From CAYRIF01 sp964424205 (GTDB lineage: Bacteria; Bacteroidota; Bacteroidia; Cytophagales; Cyclobacteriaceae), in assembly GCA_964424205.1 (NCBI GenBank), contig CAYRIF010000004.1, positions 1-31,657 on the forward strand: a stretch of DNA of 31,657 bases, read 5' to 3'. A model generated the notes under the pieces. It was not told the origin of the DNA. It saw nothing but the letters and a program-made list of their open reading frames with translations, and ran no database searches. This document shows positions 8,327 through 17,064 of this stretch, in pieces (the stretch's first letter is position 1; every line of letters begins with the position of its first letter). The position numbers and the translations under genes were made by a program.

Positions 8327-9370
8327 ATGAAGAACTTAAAGAAATTAGGATTTATAGTGACACTAATGGGTGTTGTATTGTTCAATGTGGGATGTGGTGA
8401 AGACAATGAAGCACTGATTGTTACTGATCCAAAAGCTGAATTTGATGGTGAATTAGCCATGGCAGAGGGGGATACAGATAAGAGTATCGATATTTCTGTT
8501 GATGCAACCACAAAAACTGCTGTAGATGTGAAAGTGACTTTCACTTCTACGGCTAAGAGCATGAAGCGATTATACATTACTCAAAACATTGGTGGGCAAG
8601 GAGATGAGCCATATGAATTAACTGGAAATGTGGATAATAAGGCAGACGGCTCATTGGATATAGCGGCAGGCAATTCAAATGTAGTAACGTATAAATTATC
8701 CTTACCTGTGCCATCAAGTATTTCAGAGGGAACGGTAGTTTACAGATTATGGGCGACTTCTGGAAGAGGTGATTATAGAGATCATAGCAAGCGATTAGTG
8801 GTAGGCGTTGGATCAATTACGCTAACGTATGGCGGTGCGAATGCAGCTGCGGCTGTAAAATCTTACACAGCAAAAATGTTTGCTGTGCCTTTGGCTGACG
8901 GAACTTCAAATACTTTTATTTCAGTATTGGATGGTAACCTGTATAAATTAAGCGATGGTGAGGAATATGCATCCTTTTGGGATTTTGGTTATTATTGGCT
9001 GGACAGTCCAGGCGCATCACTTGCTTCAACTGCTGCGTATCCCAGTTTATTTGATCATGATAATGATGCAGGAACCCCATTGGTCGCCATTGCAGAACTT
9101 ACAGGAACTGATGCCGCAGAACTTAATAATTGCTATTTTGCAACATCTGCAATGACCTCTACAGAATTTGATGCAGTGGCAGTTTCAGGTGATCTTTCTT
9201 CGCTAGCGGTTTCTACAGCTGATGCGGAGAAAATCATGAATCTAACTGAGGGTGATATTATTGCTTTTATTGATACCTATGGAAACAAAGGACTTATTAG
9301 AGTGGTCACTATTGTATCAGGTTATGGATCAAATGGTGCAATGACAATTGACATTAAAGTGCAACCGTAA
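8327..9370 (+). CDS. Secreted lipoprotein of unknown function
   Basis: The predicted protein has 347 residues. The signal peptide ends at a lipobox-like VGC with C23 as the probable lipidation site, followed by acidic residues (GEDNE), a pattern compatible with surface export in Bacteroidota. The mature protein is acidic and beta-rich. A first domain (about 40-165) resembles an immunoglobulin-like sandwich with repeated V-T-F and T-Y-K-L strands. A second domain (about 180-345) contains FWDFGYYWLDSPGASLAS. I do not recognise a named family. The gene is isolated and followed by a strong terminator, so it is probably monocistronic. Confidence 0.8.
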   Translation: MKNLKKLGFIVTLMGVVLFNVGCGEDNEALIVTDPKAEFDGELAMAEGDTDKSIDISVDATTKTAVDVKVTFTSTAKSMKRLYITQNIGGQGDEPYELTGNVDNKADGSLDIAAGNSNVVTYKLSLPVPSSISEGTVVYRLWATSGRGDYRDHSKRLVVGVGSITLTYGGANAAAAVKSYTAKMFAVPLADGTSNTFISVLDGNLYKLSDGEEYASFWDFGYYWLDSPGASLASTAAYPSLFDHDNDAGTPLVAIAELTGTDAAELNNCYFATSAMTSTEFDAVAVSGDLSSLAVSTADAEKIMNLTEGDIIAFIDTYGNKGLIRVVTIVSGYGSNGAMTIDIKVQP

Positions 9371-9394
9371 TTGGAGGATCAAAGTATAGGATGA

Positions 9395-9424
9395 AAGCTC
9401 GGGTATTATTACTCGAGCTTTTTT
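9395..9424 (+). terminator. Rho-independent terminator after the lipoprotein gene
   Basis: AAGCTCGGGTA (9395-9405) pairs with TACTCGAGCTT (9410-9420), 11 pairs including one G-U, with a four-base loop and a T run to 9424. It sits 25 bases after the stop codon. The stem could also act against transcription from the convergent kinase gene. Confidence 0.85.
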
Positions 9425-9486
9425 ATTGCTTTTTCAAAAAAAGAAACGGGTTATATGCGGTATTTGATGTTAAAATGGTGTAAACA

Positions 9487-12400
9487 CTATGCTTGAAGCT
9501 TGGATATTTGCCTTGCTTGCTTGGTGCTTTTCTTTGAAAGATGCAATGCTTTCGGAATGAAAATAGTAAAGGTAGTTCCTTTTCCTATCTCGCTTTTTAC
9601 TTCCAATGTACCTTGATGTTTTTGTATAATTCCAAAGGAAATTGATAAGCCAAGACCCGTACCTTCTCCCAAGTCTTTGGTGGTGTAGAATGGGTCAAAT
9701 ATTTTTTCCTTCACCTCGTTTTCCATCCCTATACCAGAATCAGAAATCGAAATTTTTATTTGTTTTGGACCATTTTTGGTCACTATTTTTATAATTCCTT
9801 TTCCATCGATGGCTTCAATTGCGTTGTTAAGCAAGTTCATGAAAACTTGGTTGAGCTGACCAGGGTAACAATTGATTTCTGGTAAGTGGGAATCAAAATT
9901 TTTGATGACTTTAATTTCCTGACTGTTTATTTTATTGTTTAATAATATTAAACTGCTTTCAATACCACGGTGTACATCCACTGTTTTAAGTTCGGTTTCA
10001 TTGGTTCTCGAGAAGTTTCTTAAGCCTTCAACGATTTCTGCTGTTCTCTCGGCACCTTCTTTTACAGCATTAATCAATTCATGCACTGCTCCTTTTGTTT
10101 CTTTAAAATACAGTTTTTCCTTCAGTTTATTGATTTCAGAAACCATGCTTAGCACTTCGTCAATCTCATTGTAGTCATCTATTTTTTCATATTTATTAAG
10201 AATTTCTATCAATGCATCTAGCGAAGTTTTGAGTCCGTCTATGCCAGCATAAACAAAATTGATTGGGTTGTTTATTTCATGTGCAATGCCCGCTGTTAAT
10301 TGTCCTAAAGAGGCCATTTTTTCAGATTGGATTAATTGTGATTGGGCTGATTTTAAATCGGCAAGCGTTTTTTCAAGCGCAATAGTTTTGTCTTTAATTT
10401 TCCCAAAATTCGAAGCGTTTTCCAGCGCAATGGCAGTATTTACTGCCAGGTTTCGTAAAATATTGAGGTGATATTCAGTGTAGGCATTTTCATTAGGACT
10501 TTGTACAGTGATAACTCCAATGGCTTTTTCTTTGACTTGAAGCGGTAGATAAATAATTGATGTCGCTTGTTCATGCGTCAGGGAGGGTAATATTTGATTA
10601 ACATATTGGTAATATTCTTTTTCTAAATTGCCAATCATAATTGTTTCCTCATTATTATAACATTTGACTGCAAGCCGGTTGGTATCTTCTAGTTTGAAAG
10701 ATATCATAATAATTTTTTCATCTCTTTCTCTGCAGCCTGGGAATTCTAGATGATTATTTTTTTTATTAAATAACCCAATCCCAAAAAAAGTTGCATCCAT
10801 TAATGGATTAACATTTTGATAGACGGTTTCAATAATTCTTTCTATCGACAGATTTGAGGTGATACTTTTTCCAATTTCACTTAACTGTTTTATATTTTCA
10901 TAGGACGCTTCTAGTTGGTCTTTTTGTCTTTGAATTTCAAGGTTTTGAGTGGCAAGTTTTTCATTGGCTTTTTTCTTTTCTAGGTAACTTCTCACCGCCA
11001 GAAATATAATGATAGAAAAGGCTATTATTATCCCATAGAATAGGCGTTCTCGGACTGTCTGTTCTTCAAGTTTCAATTGTTGCACAATTGCCTGCTCTTT
11101 ATATAGCGCCAAATCTTTTTCTTTTTGATTCTCTTCGAGGTCCATTTTTGCAAGTGCTAGGCTGTTGATACTATCTCTTTGCTGTAGTATTTTGTTATCA
11201 TCACTTTTTTTATTAATCAGATATTGCTGCTCAAGAATGGTTAGCGATTGCTCCGCTTTTGTTTTTTCAGCCATTTCGTTGAGGAGGGTGATTTTTTGAA
11301 TATCTTCATTACGTTGATAGAGTTCTGTTTCTCTTTTTAAAAGCTCGTTTTCGTTATTCTTTTTTTCTAACTCTATTTCCTTGATTTCTTTTTCAGTAAT
11401 GGCAAGTCGTTTTTCTGTTTCTATTGCGTTGATTTTGTATTGCTGTTGTAATGATTTTTCTTGTCTTTGATTATGTTCGGATAAGAATTGGTCATTGGCT
11501 GTGGCATAAAGTTGATAGCAAATTAATGCATTTTTATCATCGCCAAGTTTCTGGTAAATCTCTGACAGGTCTTTATAGTTTGAAGCCACAAATTGTTTGT
11601 CTCTGGAATCCTCGGTGGTGCTTATTGCTTGTCGCAAAGAACTCTTAGCGCTTTCATAGTCCTTCATATCTACTTGGTTTTCAGCAATTCTTTTGTAGAT
11701 ATCTGCTATTTCTTCAGGTTTTCCTTTCGAAAACCACACCTTCAGTGCATCATAGAAATTTTTATTGGAGGTCTTATATTTTTTTAATAACCGATAAATT
11801 ATCCCTCGATTCATTAAAATTGTTTTTTCTATGAGTGTTGGTTGGCCTGTTGGCTTATATTTCCTTGTCAGTGACAATGAGATGTCAAAATTCTCGAGGG
11901 CTTCGGTATACATGCCCATATATTTGTACAGGTATCCTAGATTATTGTAAGAGTTAACTACCCCAAAGGTGTCTTTTAACTCTTGCTTAATTCCAATCAT
12001 TTGTTTTTCATACTTTAGAGCAACTTCATAATTGTTTAGTTTTTGATAGGCATCTGACAACCCTCTCAAAGCCTCCAGTGCCCCCCTTAAATTTTTATTT
12101 GACAACTCAATATTTAACCGCTCTTTTTGAAAGCCTATAACATCTTCGTGATTATTAAGTGCTACATAGGAGTCACATAGCTCAGTAATGATTTTAATTC
12201 TTTGGGTGATGTCATGGGATTTTCCATTTTGTTCATAGGCAGTTTCAAAATAATTGATGGCCTTTTGATGAAACTTCCCCCAATCTTTATAGAGCAATCC
12301 TATTTGAAAGTTCACGCTTGCTGAATTTTTTGAATCCTTTATTTTTTCAAATATTTTCAGCGCCTCTAAATAGTTATTTAGTGATTTTGCCAGTATGGTA

Positions 12401-12708
12401 TTTTTATTTTTTTCACCAATGTTCAACCCTTCGTGGTGCTGGATTCTAGCCATTAAAAATATTGATTTGGCGATTGATTTTTTGTTACGAATTGCTTTTG
12501 ATATTACAAAAGCTTCTTTGGCGTTGTACGCCGCTGTCTTGAAATTGTTGTTGACCAAGGAGGTATTGGCTTTTTGGAGTAACTTATTTACATAAAGCGT
12601 ATCATGTGGATTATTACTATCCCGTGTCGGAAAAATATCACTACTTATCTGTGAATTACAGACAAGGGTTGTGGAAATAAATAATAGTAATAATAATCGA
12701 GTAATCAT
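9487..12708 (-). CDS. TPR-GAF sensor histidine kinase
   Basis: The predicted protein has 1073 residues. A signal peptide (about 1-20) is followed by a tetratricopeptide-repeat array to about residue 410 and a long coiled coil (about 410-555). One membrane helix lies near 556-578, then a short coiled coil, a GAF-like domain (about 612-770), and the kinase core. The phosphoacceptor H810 lies in AHEINNP, with ATP-binding motifs NLLNNAIEAI, DSGIG and GTGLGL near residues 956-1025. The TPR region is expected in the periplasm as a sensor. There is no receiver or output domain, so it needs a partner; the receiver-bearing kinase upstream (12877-14052) is the obvious candidate. It is the last of three same-strand kinase genes, 168 bases after the hybrid. 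Confidence 0.93.
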   Translation of the reverse strand: MITRLLLLLFISTTLVCNSQISSDIFPTRDSNNPHDTLYVNKLLQKANTSLVNNNFKTAAYNAKEAFVISKAIRNKKSIAKSIFLMARIQHHEGLNIGEKNKNTILAKSLNNYLEALKIFEKIKDSKNSASVNFQIGLLYKDWGKFHQKAINYFETAYEQNGKSHDITQRIKIITELCDSYVALNNHEDVIGFQKERLNIELSNKNLRGALEALRGLSDAYQKLNNYEVALKYEKQMIGIKQELKDTFGVVNSYNNLGYLYKYMGMYTEALENFDISLSLTRKYKPTGQPTLIEKTILMNRGIIYRLLKKYKTSNKNFYDALKVWFSKGKPEEIADIYKRIAENQVDMKDYESAKSSLRQAISTTEDSRDKQFVASNYKDLSEIYQKLGDDKNALICYQLYATANDQFLSEHNQRQEKSLQQQYKINAIETEKRLAITEKEIKEIELEKKNNENELLKRETELYQRNEDIQKITLLNEMAEKTKAEQSLTILEQQYLINKKSDDNKILQQRDSINSLALAKMDLEENQKEKDLALYKEQAIVQQLKLEEQTVRERLFYGIIIAFSIIIFLAVRSYLEKKKANEKLATQNLEIQRQKDQLEASYENIKQLSEIGKSITSNLSIERIIETVYQNVNPLMDATFFGIGLFNKKNNHLEFPGCRERDEKIIMISFKLEDTNRLAVKCYNNEETIMIGNLEKEYYQYVNQILPSLTHEQATSIIYLPLQVKEKAIGVITVQSPNENAYTEYHLNILRNLAVNTAIALENASNFGKIKDKTIALEKTLADLKSAQSQLIQSEKMASLGQLTAGIAHEINNPINFVYAGIDGLKTSLDALIEILNKYEKIDDYNEIDEVLSMVSEINKLKEKLYFKETKGAVHELINAVKEGAERTAEIVEGLRNFSRTNETELKTVDVHRGIESSLILLNNKINSQEIKVIKNFDSHLPEINCYPGQLNQVFMNLLNNAIEAIDGKGIIKIVTKNGPKQIKISISDSGIGMENEVKEKIFDPFYTTKDLGEGTGLGLSISFGIIQKHQGTLEVKSEIGKGTTFTIFIPKALHLSKKSTKQARQISKLQA

Positions 12709-12841
12709 ATGGTTTTTGCACGCTTTATAATCAGCAGGGTTACAATCTAGTTAATTTTTGGAGGGAAAAGCTCAGAATTATTCAAAAAGGAAACGGATTG
12801 CTCGTAATATCACCCTTAATGGGGGAATTAACTATTGGCTG

Positions 12842-12867
12842 ATACCATTTTAATGTTAAAATGGTAT
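12842..12867 (-). terminator. Perfect A/T-rich hairpin after the hybrid kinase gene
   Basis: ATACCATTTTAA (12842-12853) and TTAAAATGGTAT (12856-12867) are perfect inverted arms with a two-base centre. It lies 10 bases past the stop of the receiver-kinase gene. It may end or attenuate that transcript before the TPR kinase. No separate T-tract follows, so strength is uncertain. Confidence 0.45.
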
Positions 12868-12876
12868 GAAAGAAAC

Positions 12877-14052
12877 CTAAGCAAGTGGAATCGTAAAAGT
12901 AAAAATAGAGCCGCTATCTTGATTGGTGAGGATTTTAAGTGTTCCATTTTGTTTTTCGGTGAATTCTTTGCAAAGTTTCAGCCCGATACCTGTTCCTTTT
13001 TCGTGGGCGGTACCTCTGTTCGTACTGAAATAGTCTTGGTCAAAAAGCTTTTCCAAGTGTGCTTCGGAAATACCTACTCCCGTATCTTTTACACTTATGC
13101 TGGCATGATTTTCATCAGTTTTTATGTCTATCGACACCTTTCCTCCTTTTGGTGTAAACTTAATGGCATTGCTGAGTAAATTTCGAACAATTAAATTACT
13201 CATATTTTTATCCCCTAATACTGCCACTGGTTTTGTAATGATGGGCGCACTGAGCGTCATGCTTTTTTCAGTGGCGGCAATTTCAAATAGTTTGATATTC
13301 TCACTAATAATTCGCTGTATATCAAGCGTTTCAATCATTATTTTATCATCACCAAGTTGTGAGAGCGACCAGTTTAGTAGATTGTCTAATAGGTTCATGA
13401 CACTTTGGATATACGTACGTACCTTCAAAGAATATTTTTTGAAATCATCAACAGAAATATTGGCTTGTGTCTGCACCATCACTTCCATTAACACATTCAA
13501 AGAGGCCATGGGTACTCTTAAGTCATGTGAGATAATAGTGAATAGTTTATCCTTGATTTCATTGGTTTTTTGAAGCATTTTATTTTTGCTGTCCAATGCT
13601 ACGGTTCTTTCTTTCACTTTTTGTTCTAGCTGTAAATTTGCCTCCTTTAGATTATTGATAAGATTTCTATTATCTTTTTTAAGTTGATAGCTACTCAGGG
13701 CATTGTCAATAATTATTTTCAAAGCTCGACTATCCCAGGGTTTTAATATATATTGAAAAATACCACATTTATTGACTGCTCTCATGATAAAATCCACATC
13801 GCTGTATGCAGTAAGAATCATCCTTTCGGTATTTGGATAAATACTAACAACCGCTTCTAAAAACTCCACACCCGTCATTTCAGTCATTTTTTGGTCAGTT
13901 ATAACAAGATGAATTTCTTCTTTGTTCAACACCTCCAAACCTTCTTTTCCTGAAAGGGCTGTATAAATTGTATAATTTCTGAAGAAAGCATTCTTGAAAA
14001 CAACGAGGTTGTTCTTTTCGTCATCAACATAAAGGATGTTATAGGCGTTCAT
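12877..14052 (-). CDS. Receiver-histidine kinase hybrid
   Basis: The predicted protein has 391 residues and is cytosolic, with no membrane helix. An N-terminal receiver domain (about 1-120) shows the acidic pair D10-D11, phosphoacceptor D53 in VITDQKM, the T of LTAYSD and the K of LKPWD. A coiled-coil linker (about 125-165) leads to a HisKA domain with H176 in SHDLRVP and a HATPase domain with NLLSNAIKFTP, DTGVGI and GTGIGLKL. The N-terminal receiver placement means kinase activity is probably controlled by phosphorylation from another kinase. The membrane kinase 96 bases upstream and the TPR kinase downstream are natural partners. No DNA-binding domain is present. Confidence 0.95.
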   Translation of the reverse strand: MNAYNILYVDDEKNNLVVFKNAFFRNYTIYTALSGKEGLEVLNKEEIHLVITDQKMTEMTGVEFLEAVVSIYPNTERMILTAYSDVDFIMRAVNKCGIFQYILKPWDSRALKIIIDNALSSYQLKKDNRNLINNLKEANLQLEQKVKERTVALDSKNKMLQKTNEIKDKLFTIISHDLRVPMASLNVLMEVMVQTQANISVDDFKKYSLKVRTYIQSVMNLLDNLLNWSLSQLGDDKIMIETLDIQRIISENIKLFEIAATEKSMTLSAPIITKPVAVLGDKNMSNLIVRNLLSNAIKFTPKGGKVSIDIKTDENHASISVKDTGVGISEAHLEKLFDQDYFSTNRGTAHEKGTGIGLKLCKEFTEKQNGTLKILTNQDSGSIFTFTIPLA

Positions 14053-14125
14053 AGCATCATATTCTAAAATGTACGATTGCTAATGTAACGAAAATATTAA
14101 CTTTAAGTTAATGAATGCTAATTCA

Positions 14126-14139
14126 GCCTTTCGAAAGGC
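14126..14139. promoter_or_regulatory. Perfect 14-base palindrome between kinase genes
   Basis: GCCTTTCGAAAGGC is a perfect 7+7 palindrome located 9 bases past the stop of the 14149-15366 kinase and 73 bases before the start of the hybrid kinase. Without a T-tract it is a weak terminator; an operator or RNA-processing element is possible. Confidence 0.35.
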
Positions 14140-14148
14140 AGGAGGTTT

Positions 14149-15366
14149 TTATAAGGTCAATGCAGCCATTGGGTCATGAGTAAAAACTTTTTGCTTTGGA
14201 ATAATAATGCTAAAAGCAGTGAATTTTTTCTCTTCACTTTCTACATGGATAGTGCCATTTAGTTTTTCAATAGCCTTTTTTACTAAGTATAACCCCAGAC
14301 CATTGCCTTGTGAGGTTTCGGTTGCTCTAAAGAACATATCATAGATTTTTTCTTGGTACTTGTGTTCAATTCCAAGTCCGTTATCTTCAATTTTTATGAC
14401 AATTTTGTAGTCATCATCAGCAATACTAACGATGATTTTGGGGTTTTCTCCATGTCTAAAATTTACTGCATTTTCTAGTAGGTTGCTTAATATGATTTTT
14501 AGCAGTGGTTCATCTGTTGATATTTCGATGTCAGGATGGTAGTTTAGCGCGATAGAAATATTATATTCCTTAATTTTTATAGAAAGCGGCTTTTTAATTT
14601 GGCTGATTAACTTTTCAAAATCAATGTCATCATTACTCAGCGGGATTGTATTAATGGAATGGATGTTTATCAGCTTATTTAACGTATTGTCCATGTCTAT
14701 GGTCGCCATTTCAATGATGTCCAAATAATCGATGTCGCCAACCTTTCCTACATCCTTACCGTCCAATTTTGCTAGCTGTGTGAGCCCTAGAAGGCGTGTA
14801 ATAGGTCCTTTGAGATCATGGGAGGCACGATACAAAAAGGTATCCAATTCTTCATTCGAATCGATTAGCTTTTTGACAGTTTTCTCAAGCTTGATTGTTC
14901 TCTCTTTAACTTTTTCTTCTAAGGTTGTATTGGTTTGTTTTAGCGCTTTGTTTGCAAATAAAATATCTTCCCATGCTTTTTCTAATTGCTTATTCTTCTC
15001 TTCAATATTGTTTCGTTGGGCTAAAATTTCCTCCGTTTTTTCTCCTAATAAATAGTTTTGCTTTTCAATTTCGACTTTTTGTTTTTCTAACGCAAGTGTT
15101 TTTTTCTGAAGTTCAATATGTTGTTTCGTTATTTTTTTCGTTCGTTCCGCTACCTGTTGCGCTAGGTGGTTCTCTCTATTGGCAATACGCTTGATTCTTA
15201 ATTGATAAATGATAAAAACAAAAATTATGGAAAGAATGAGAGATGCTGTAATCACTTCCCATCCACTCCAGGAGTCCATGGCTTGCAGCGTCTCGTTTTG
15301 TGCTTTTACAATACTTGTAAAAAAGCTGCCTGAAACCAAAACAATAAAAAATAAAACCCTTTTCAT
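14149..15366 (-). CDS. Membrane sensor histidine kinase with coiled coil
   Basis: The predicted protein has 405 residues. An N-terminal hydrophobic segment (signal peptide or first helix, about 3-22) is followed by a short periplasmic stretch and a membrane helix (about 36-57). A long coiled coil (about 65-170) leads to a HisKA domain with H183 in ASHDLKGPITR and a HATPase domain with NLLENAVNF, DNGLGI and GNGLGL. The periplasmic part is too short for a typical ligand domain, so sensing probably uses the membrane, the coiled coil or a partner. It is the first of three consecutive kinase genes on this strand. No receiver domain is present. Confidence 0.93.
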   Translation of the reverse strand: MKRVLFFIVLVSGSFFTSIVKAQNETLQAMDSWSGWEVITASLILSIIFVFIIYQLRIKRIANRENHLAQQVAERTKKITKQHIELQKKTLALEKQKVEIEKQNYLLGEKTEEILAQRNNIEEKNKQLEKAWEDILFANKALKQTNTTLEEKVKERTIKLEKTVKKLIDSNEELDTFLYRASHDLKGPITRLLGLTQLAKLDGKDVGKVGDIDYLDIIEMATIDMDNTLNKLINIHSINTIPLSNDDIDFEKLISQIKKPLSIKIKEYNISIALNYHPDIEISTDEPLLKIILSNLLENAVNFRHGENPKIIVSIADDDYKIVIKIEDNGLGIEHKYQEKIYDMFFRATETSQGNGLGLYLVKKAIEKLNGTIHVESEEKKFTAFSIIIPKQKVFTHDPMAALTL

Positions 15367-15778
15367 CAGAATTTCCTACTCATCAAGATTAAAAGGGAAA
15401 ATTAGGAATAATTTAAAAGTTATTGAAAGTGATACTTACAAATATTTGGACACGTAATATTTTAATGTAGTTTGTACTAGATGGCAAAATCGACCGCATA
15501 CTGTGCATTGGACATAGACATCCACTCGTTTTTAAGTGCAATTGTATGGCAGGAATAGGAAAAAAATATCGGATTTACCAAAAGGCTTAAAAACCTTACA
15601 TTGTTTTAAGGCTTGTACATAAAATTACGGGCATAAAAAAGGGATTTCAAAGAAATCCCTTTTCACCCAAACAATAAATTAGCTTTTACAGCTATAAATT
15701 GTAGGTACTAATAACGTATTAATAATTTGCTTTAATTGTAAGCTAGCCGACATTTACGCAATTATGGTAACATGTATG
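15367..15778. other. Intergenic region with one terminator
   Basis: This 412-base stretch separates the kinase cluster from DUF6702. It contains the hairpin at 15637-15663 and a 25-codon frame at 15481-15558 that I do not consider a gene. The rest is A/T rich with no clear signal. Confidence 0.5.
15637..15663 (-). terminator. Strong hairpin terminator, probably bidirectional
   Basis: AAAAGGGATTTC (15637-15648) and GAAATCCCTTTT (15652-15663) form a perfect 12-pair stem with a three-base loop, flanked by A and T runs. On the minus strand it follows the DUF6702 gene by about 115 bases and would stop its transcript before the kinase cluster. Confidence 0.75.
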
Positions 15779-16276
15779 CTAATTATTAAAGAGAAAGGTG
15801 CCTTTTTTTTCTCGACTGGTTAATTTTAGACTTTTTGTTTTTCCAGCTACTTTGATATGAACAATATTGGATTGGTCGGTAAATGTTTCAAATAGTAGTT
15901 CATTTTTTATTTCAACAGTACGGATTTTCTTGATTTTCTCTGTTTCAAGATAGCACCATACGGCACCTTCTTCTATTTCATGACCTAAGTATTTGACTTT
16001 AAGTATTTTGCTGTTACCGGTAATGGCAAGGTGTTTGGCAAAATATGTTTTAAAAAAATCATCAAGCGCAGTACTGAATGCTTTATCCTTAATGTCTATT
16101 TTTTTCTTTCCTGTGACATGCTTAATTGCAGTTTCCATATCATCTAAAAATACGCGTTGTGTAATTTGCAGCACCTTTGTTTTTTGATCATAATCAATTT
16201 CACACACACTCACATGGAATGGGTGCATAGCGGCTGTGCTCACCACCAGTAGTAATATTAAAATGTACTTTAGCAT
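15779..16276 (-). CDS. DUF6702 family exported protein
   Basis: The predicted protein has 165 residues. A signal peptide (about 1-16) is followed at once by HPFHVSVCEIDY, then a beta-rich domain with ITQRVFLDDMETAI. This fits DUF6702, a Bacteroidota envelope family of unknown function. Placing histidines at the very start of the mature chain recalls metal-binding periplasmic domains seen with HupE/NicO-type transporters, but metal binding is inference. The start at 16276 is chosen because a promoter-like box covers the six extra codons of the longer frame. It is divergent from the HupE and M1 genes, with 175 bases between starts. Confidence 0.85.
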   Translation of the reverse strand: MLKYILILLLVVSTAAMHPFHVSVCEIDYDQKTKVLQITQRVFLDDMETAIKHVTGKKKIDIKDKAFSTALDDFFKTYFAKHLAITGNSKILKVKYLGHEIEEGAVWCYLETEKIKKIRTVEIKNELLFETFTDQSNIVHIKVAGKTKSLKLTSREKKGTFLFNN

Positions 16277-16291
16277 ATATTTATATTTAGT

Positions 16292-16323
16292 CAAAGCTAA
16301 TGGATTTATTATACAACAGGCAA
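16292..16323 (-). promoter_or_regulatory. Candidate promoter of the DUF6702 gene
   Basis: On the minus strand TTG (16321-16323) is followed after 21 bases by TAGCTTTG (16292-16299), an exact TAnnTTTG match, 15 bases before the ATG at 16276. Confidence 0.45.
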
Positions 16324-16451
16324 CTAACGTACCAATTTTTGTGATACGTACTTTATTATACTTTCATCATATATATATAACCGCTCTTGTAAAAAAACCT
16401 TAAATTTCCCAAAATAATTGTTAAGTTAGCAGTTTAATAAACAATACGTTT

Positions 16452-17036
16452 TTGTCACAATTTGAAATTTATTTCACGCTTGGTAGGCAGCACATCTTGA
16501 TGATAGATGCCTATGACCATTTGCTGTTTTTGGTGGCGCTCTGCGCTGGTTATGTTTTGCTTGATTGGAAAAAAGTATTGATTTTGGTAACGGCGTTTAC
16601 CATCGGGCATTCCATCTCTTTGGCACTTGCTGTTTTCGATGTAGTCAGTGTTGATTCTAAAATCATTGAATTTTTGATTCCACTGACAATTATTGTTACG
16701 GCAGCGGCAAATTTGTTAGTTGAAGGACAAAATAAATATTCGATAAAAAGTATATTTAACTACCTTTTCGCGTTGTTTTTTGGGTTGATTCACGGACTTG
16801 GGTTTTCTTATTATCTCAAAAGTATTTTGAGTAGAAGTGATTCGGTGGTCGTTCCGTTGCTCTCATTTAATCTTGGAATTGAAGTGGGTCAAATGGTTAT
16901 TGTTATTACTTTTCTATTGTTCTCATACCTATTTATTAGTATTTTTGGGCTGAAAAGAACAATATGGAATCGGGTTATTTCATCTTTAACTCTTGTGATA
17001 GCATTGTTTTTGCTATATGAAAATAGATTTTGGTAA
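16452..17036 (+). CDS. HupE/UreJ-family membrane protein, TTG start
   Basis: The predicted protein has 194 residues and six or seven membrane helices. Family signatures include YDHLLFLVAL near residue 22, TAFTIGHSISLALAV near 48-62 and LFGLIHGLGFSYYL-like sequence (FFGLIHGLGFS) near 112. The histidines in these motifs are those thought to bind nickel or another metal in HupE and UreJ. The frame is closed by TAA at 16422, and no ATG or GTG lies between that stop and the conserved N-terminus. A TTG start at 16452 restores the usual beginning (FEIYFTLGRQHI). The first ATG would remove the first conserved segment. It is 28 bases upstream of the M1 peptidase gene, so the two probably form an operon. 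Confidence 0.88.
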   Translation: MSQFEIYFTLGRQHILMIDAYDHLLFLVALCAGYVLLDWKKVLILVTAFTIGHSISLALAVFDVVSVDSKIIEFLIPLTIIVTAAANLLVEGQNKYSIKSIFNYLFALFFGLIHGLGFSYYLKSILSRSDSVVVPLLSFNLGIEVGQMVIVITFLLFSYLFISIFGLKRTIWNRVISSLTLVIALFLLYENRFW

Positions 17037-17064
17037 ATTCTAAAAAAATAAACACAACATAAAA

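Noticed and set aside
12835..13573. Two overlapping open frames on the plus strand opposite the receiver-kinase gene
   Set aside because: They are antisense to a clearly conserved kinase, show no family motifs, and arise from the codon bias of the true gene.
15481..15558. A 25-codon ATG-started frame in the intergenic region
   Set aside because: It is too short, has no membrane or signal character and no promoter-like sequence in front.
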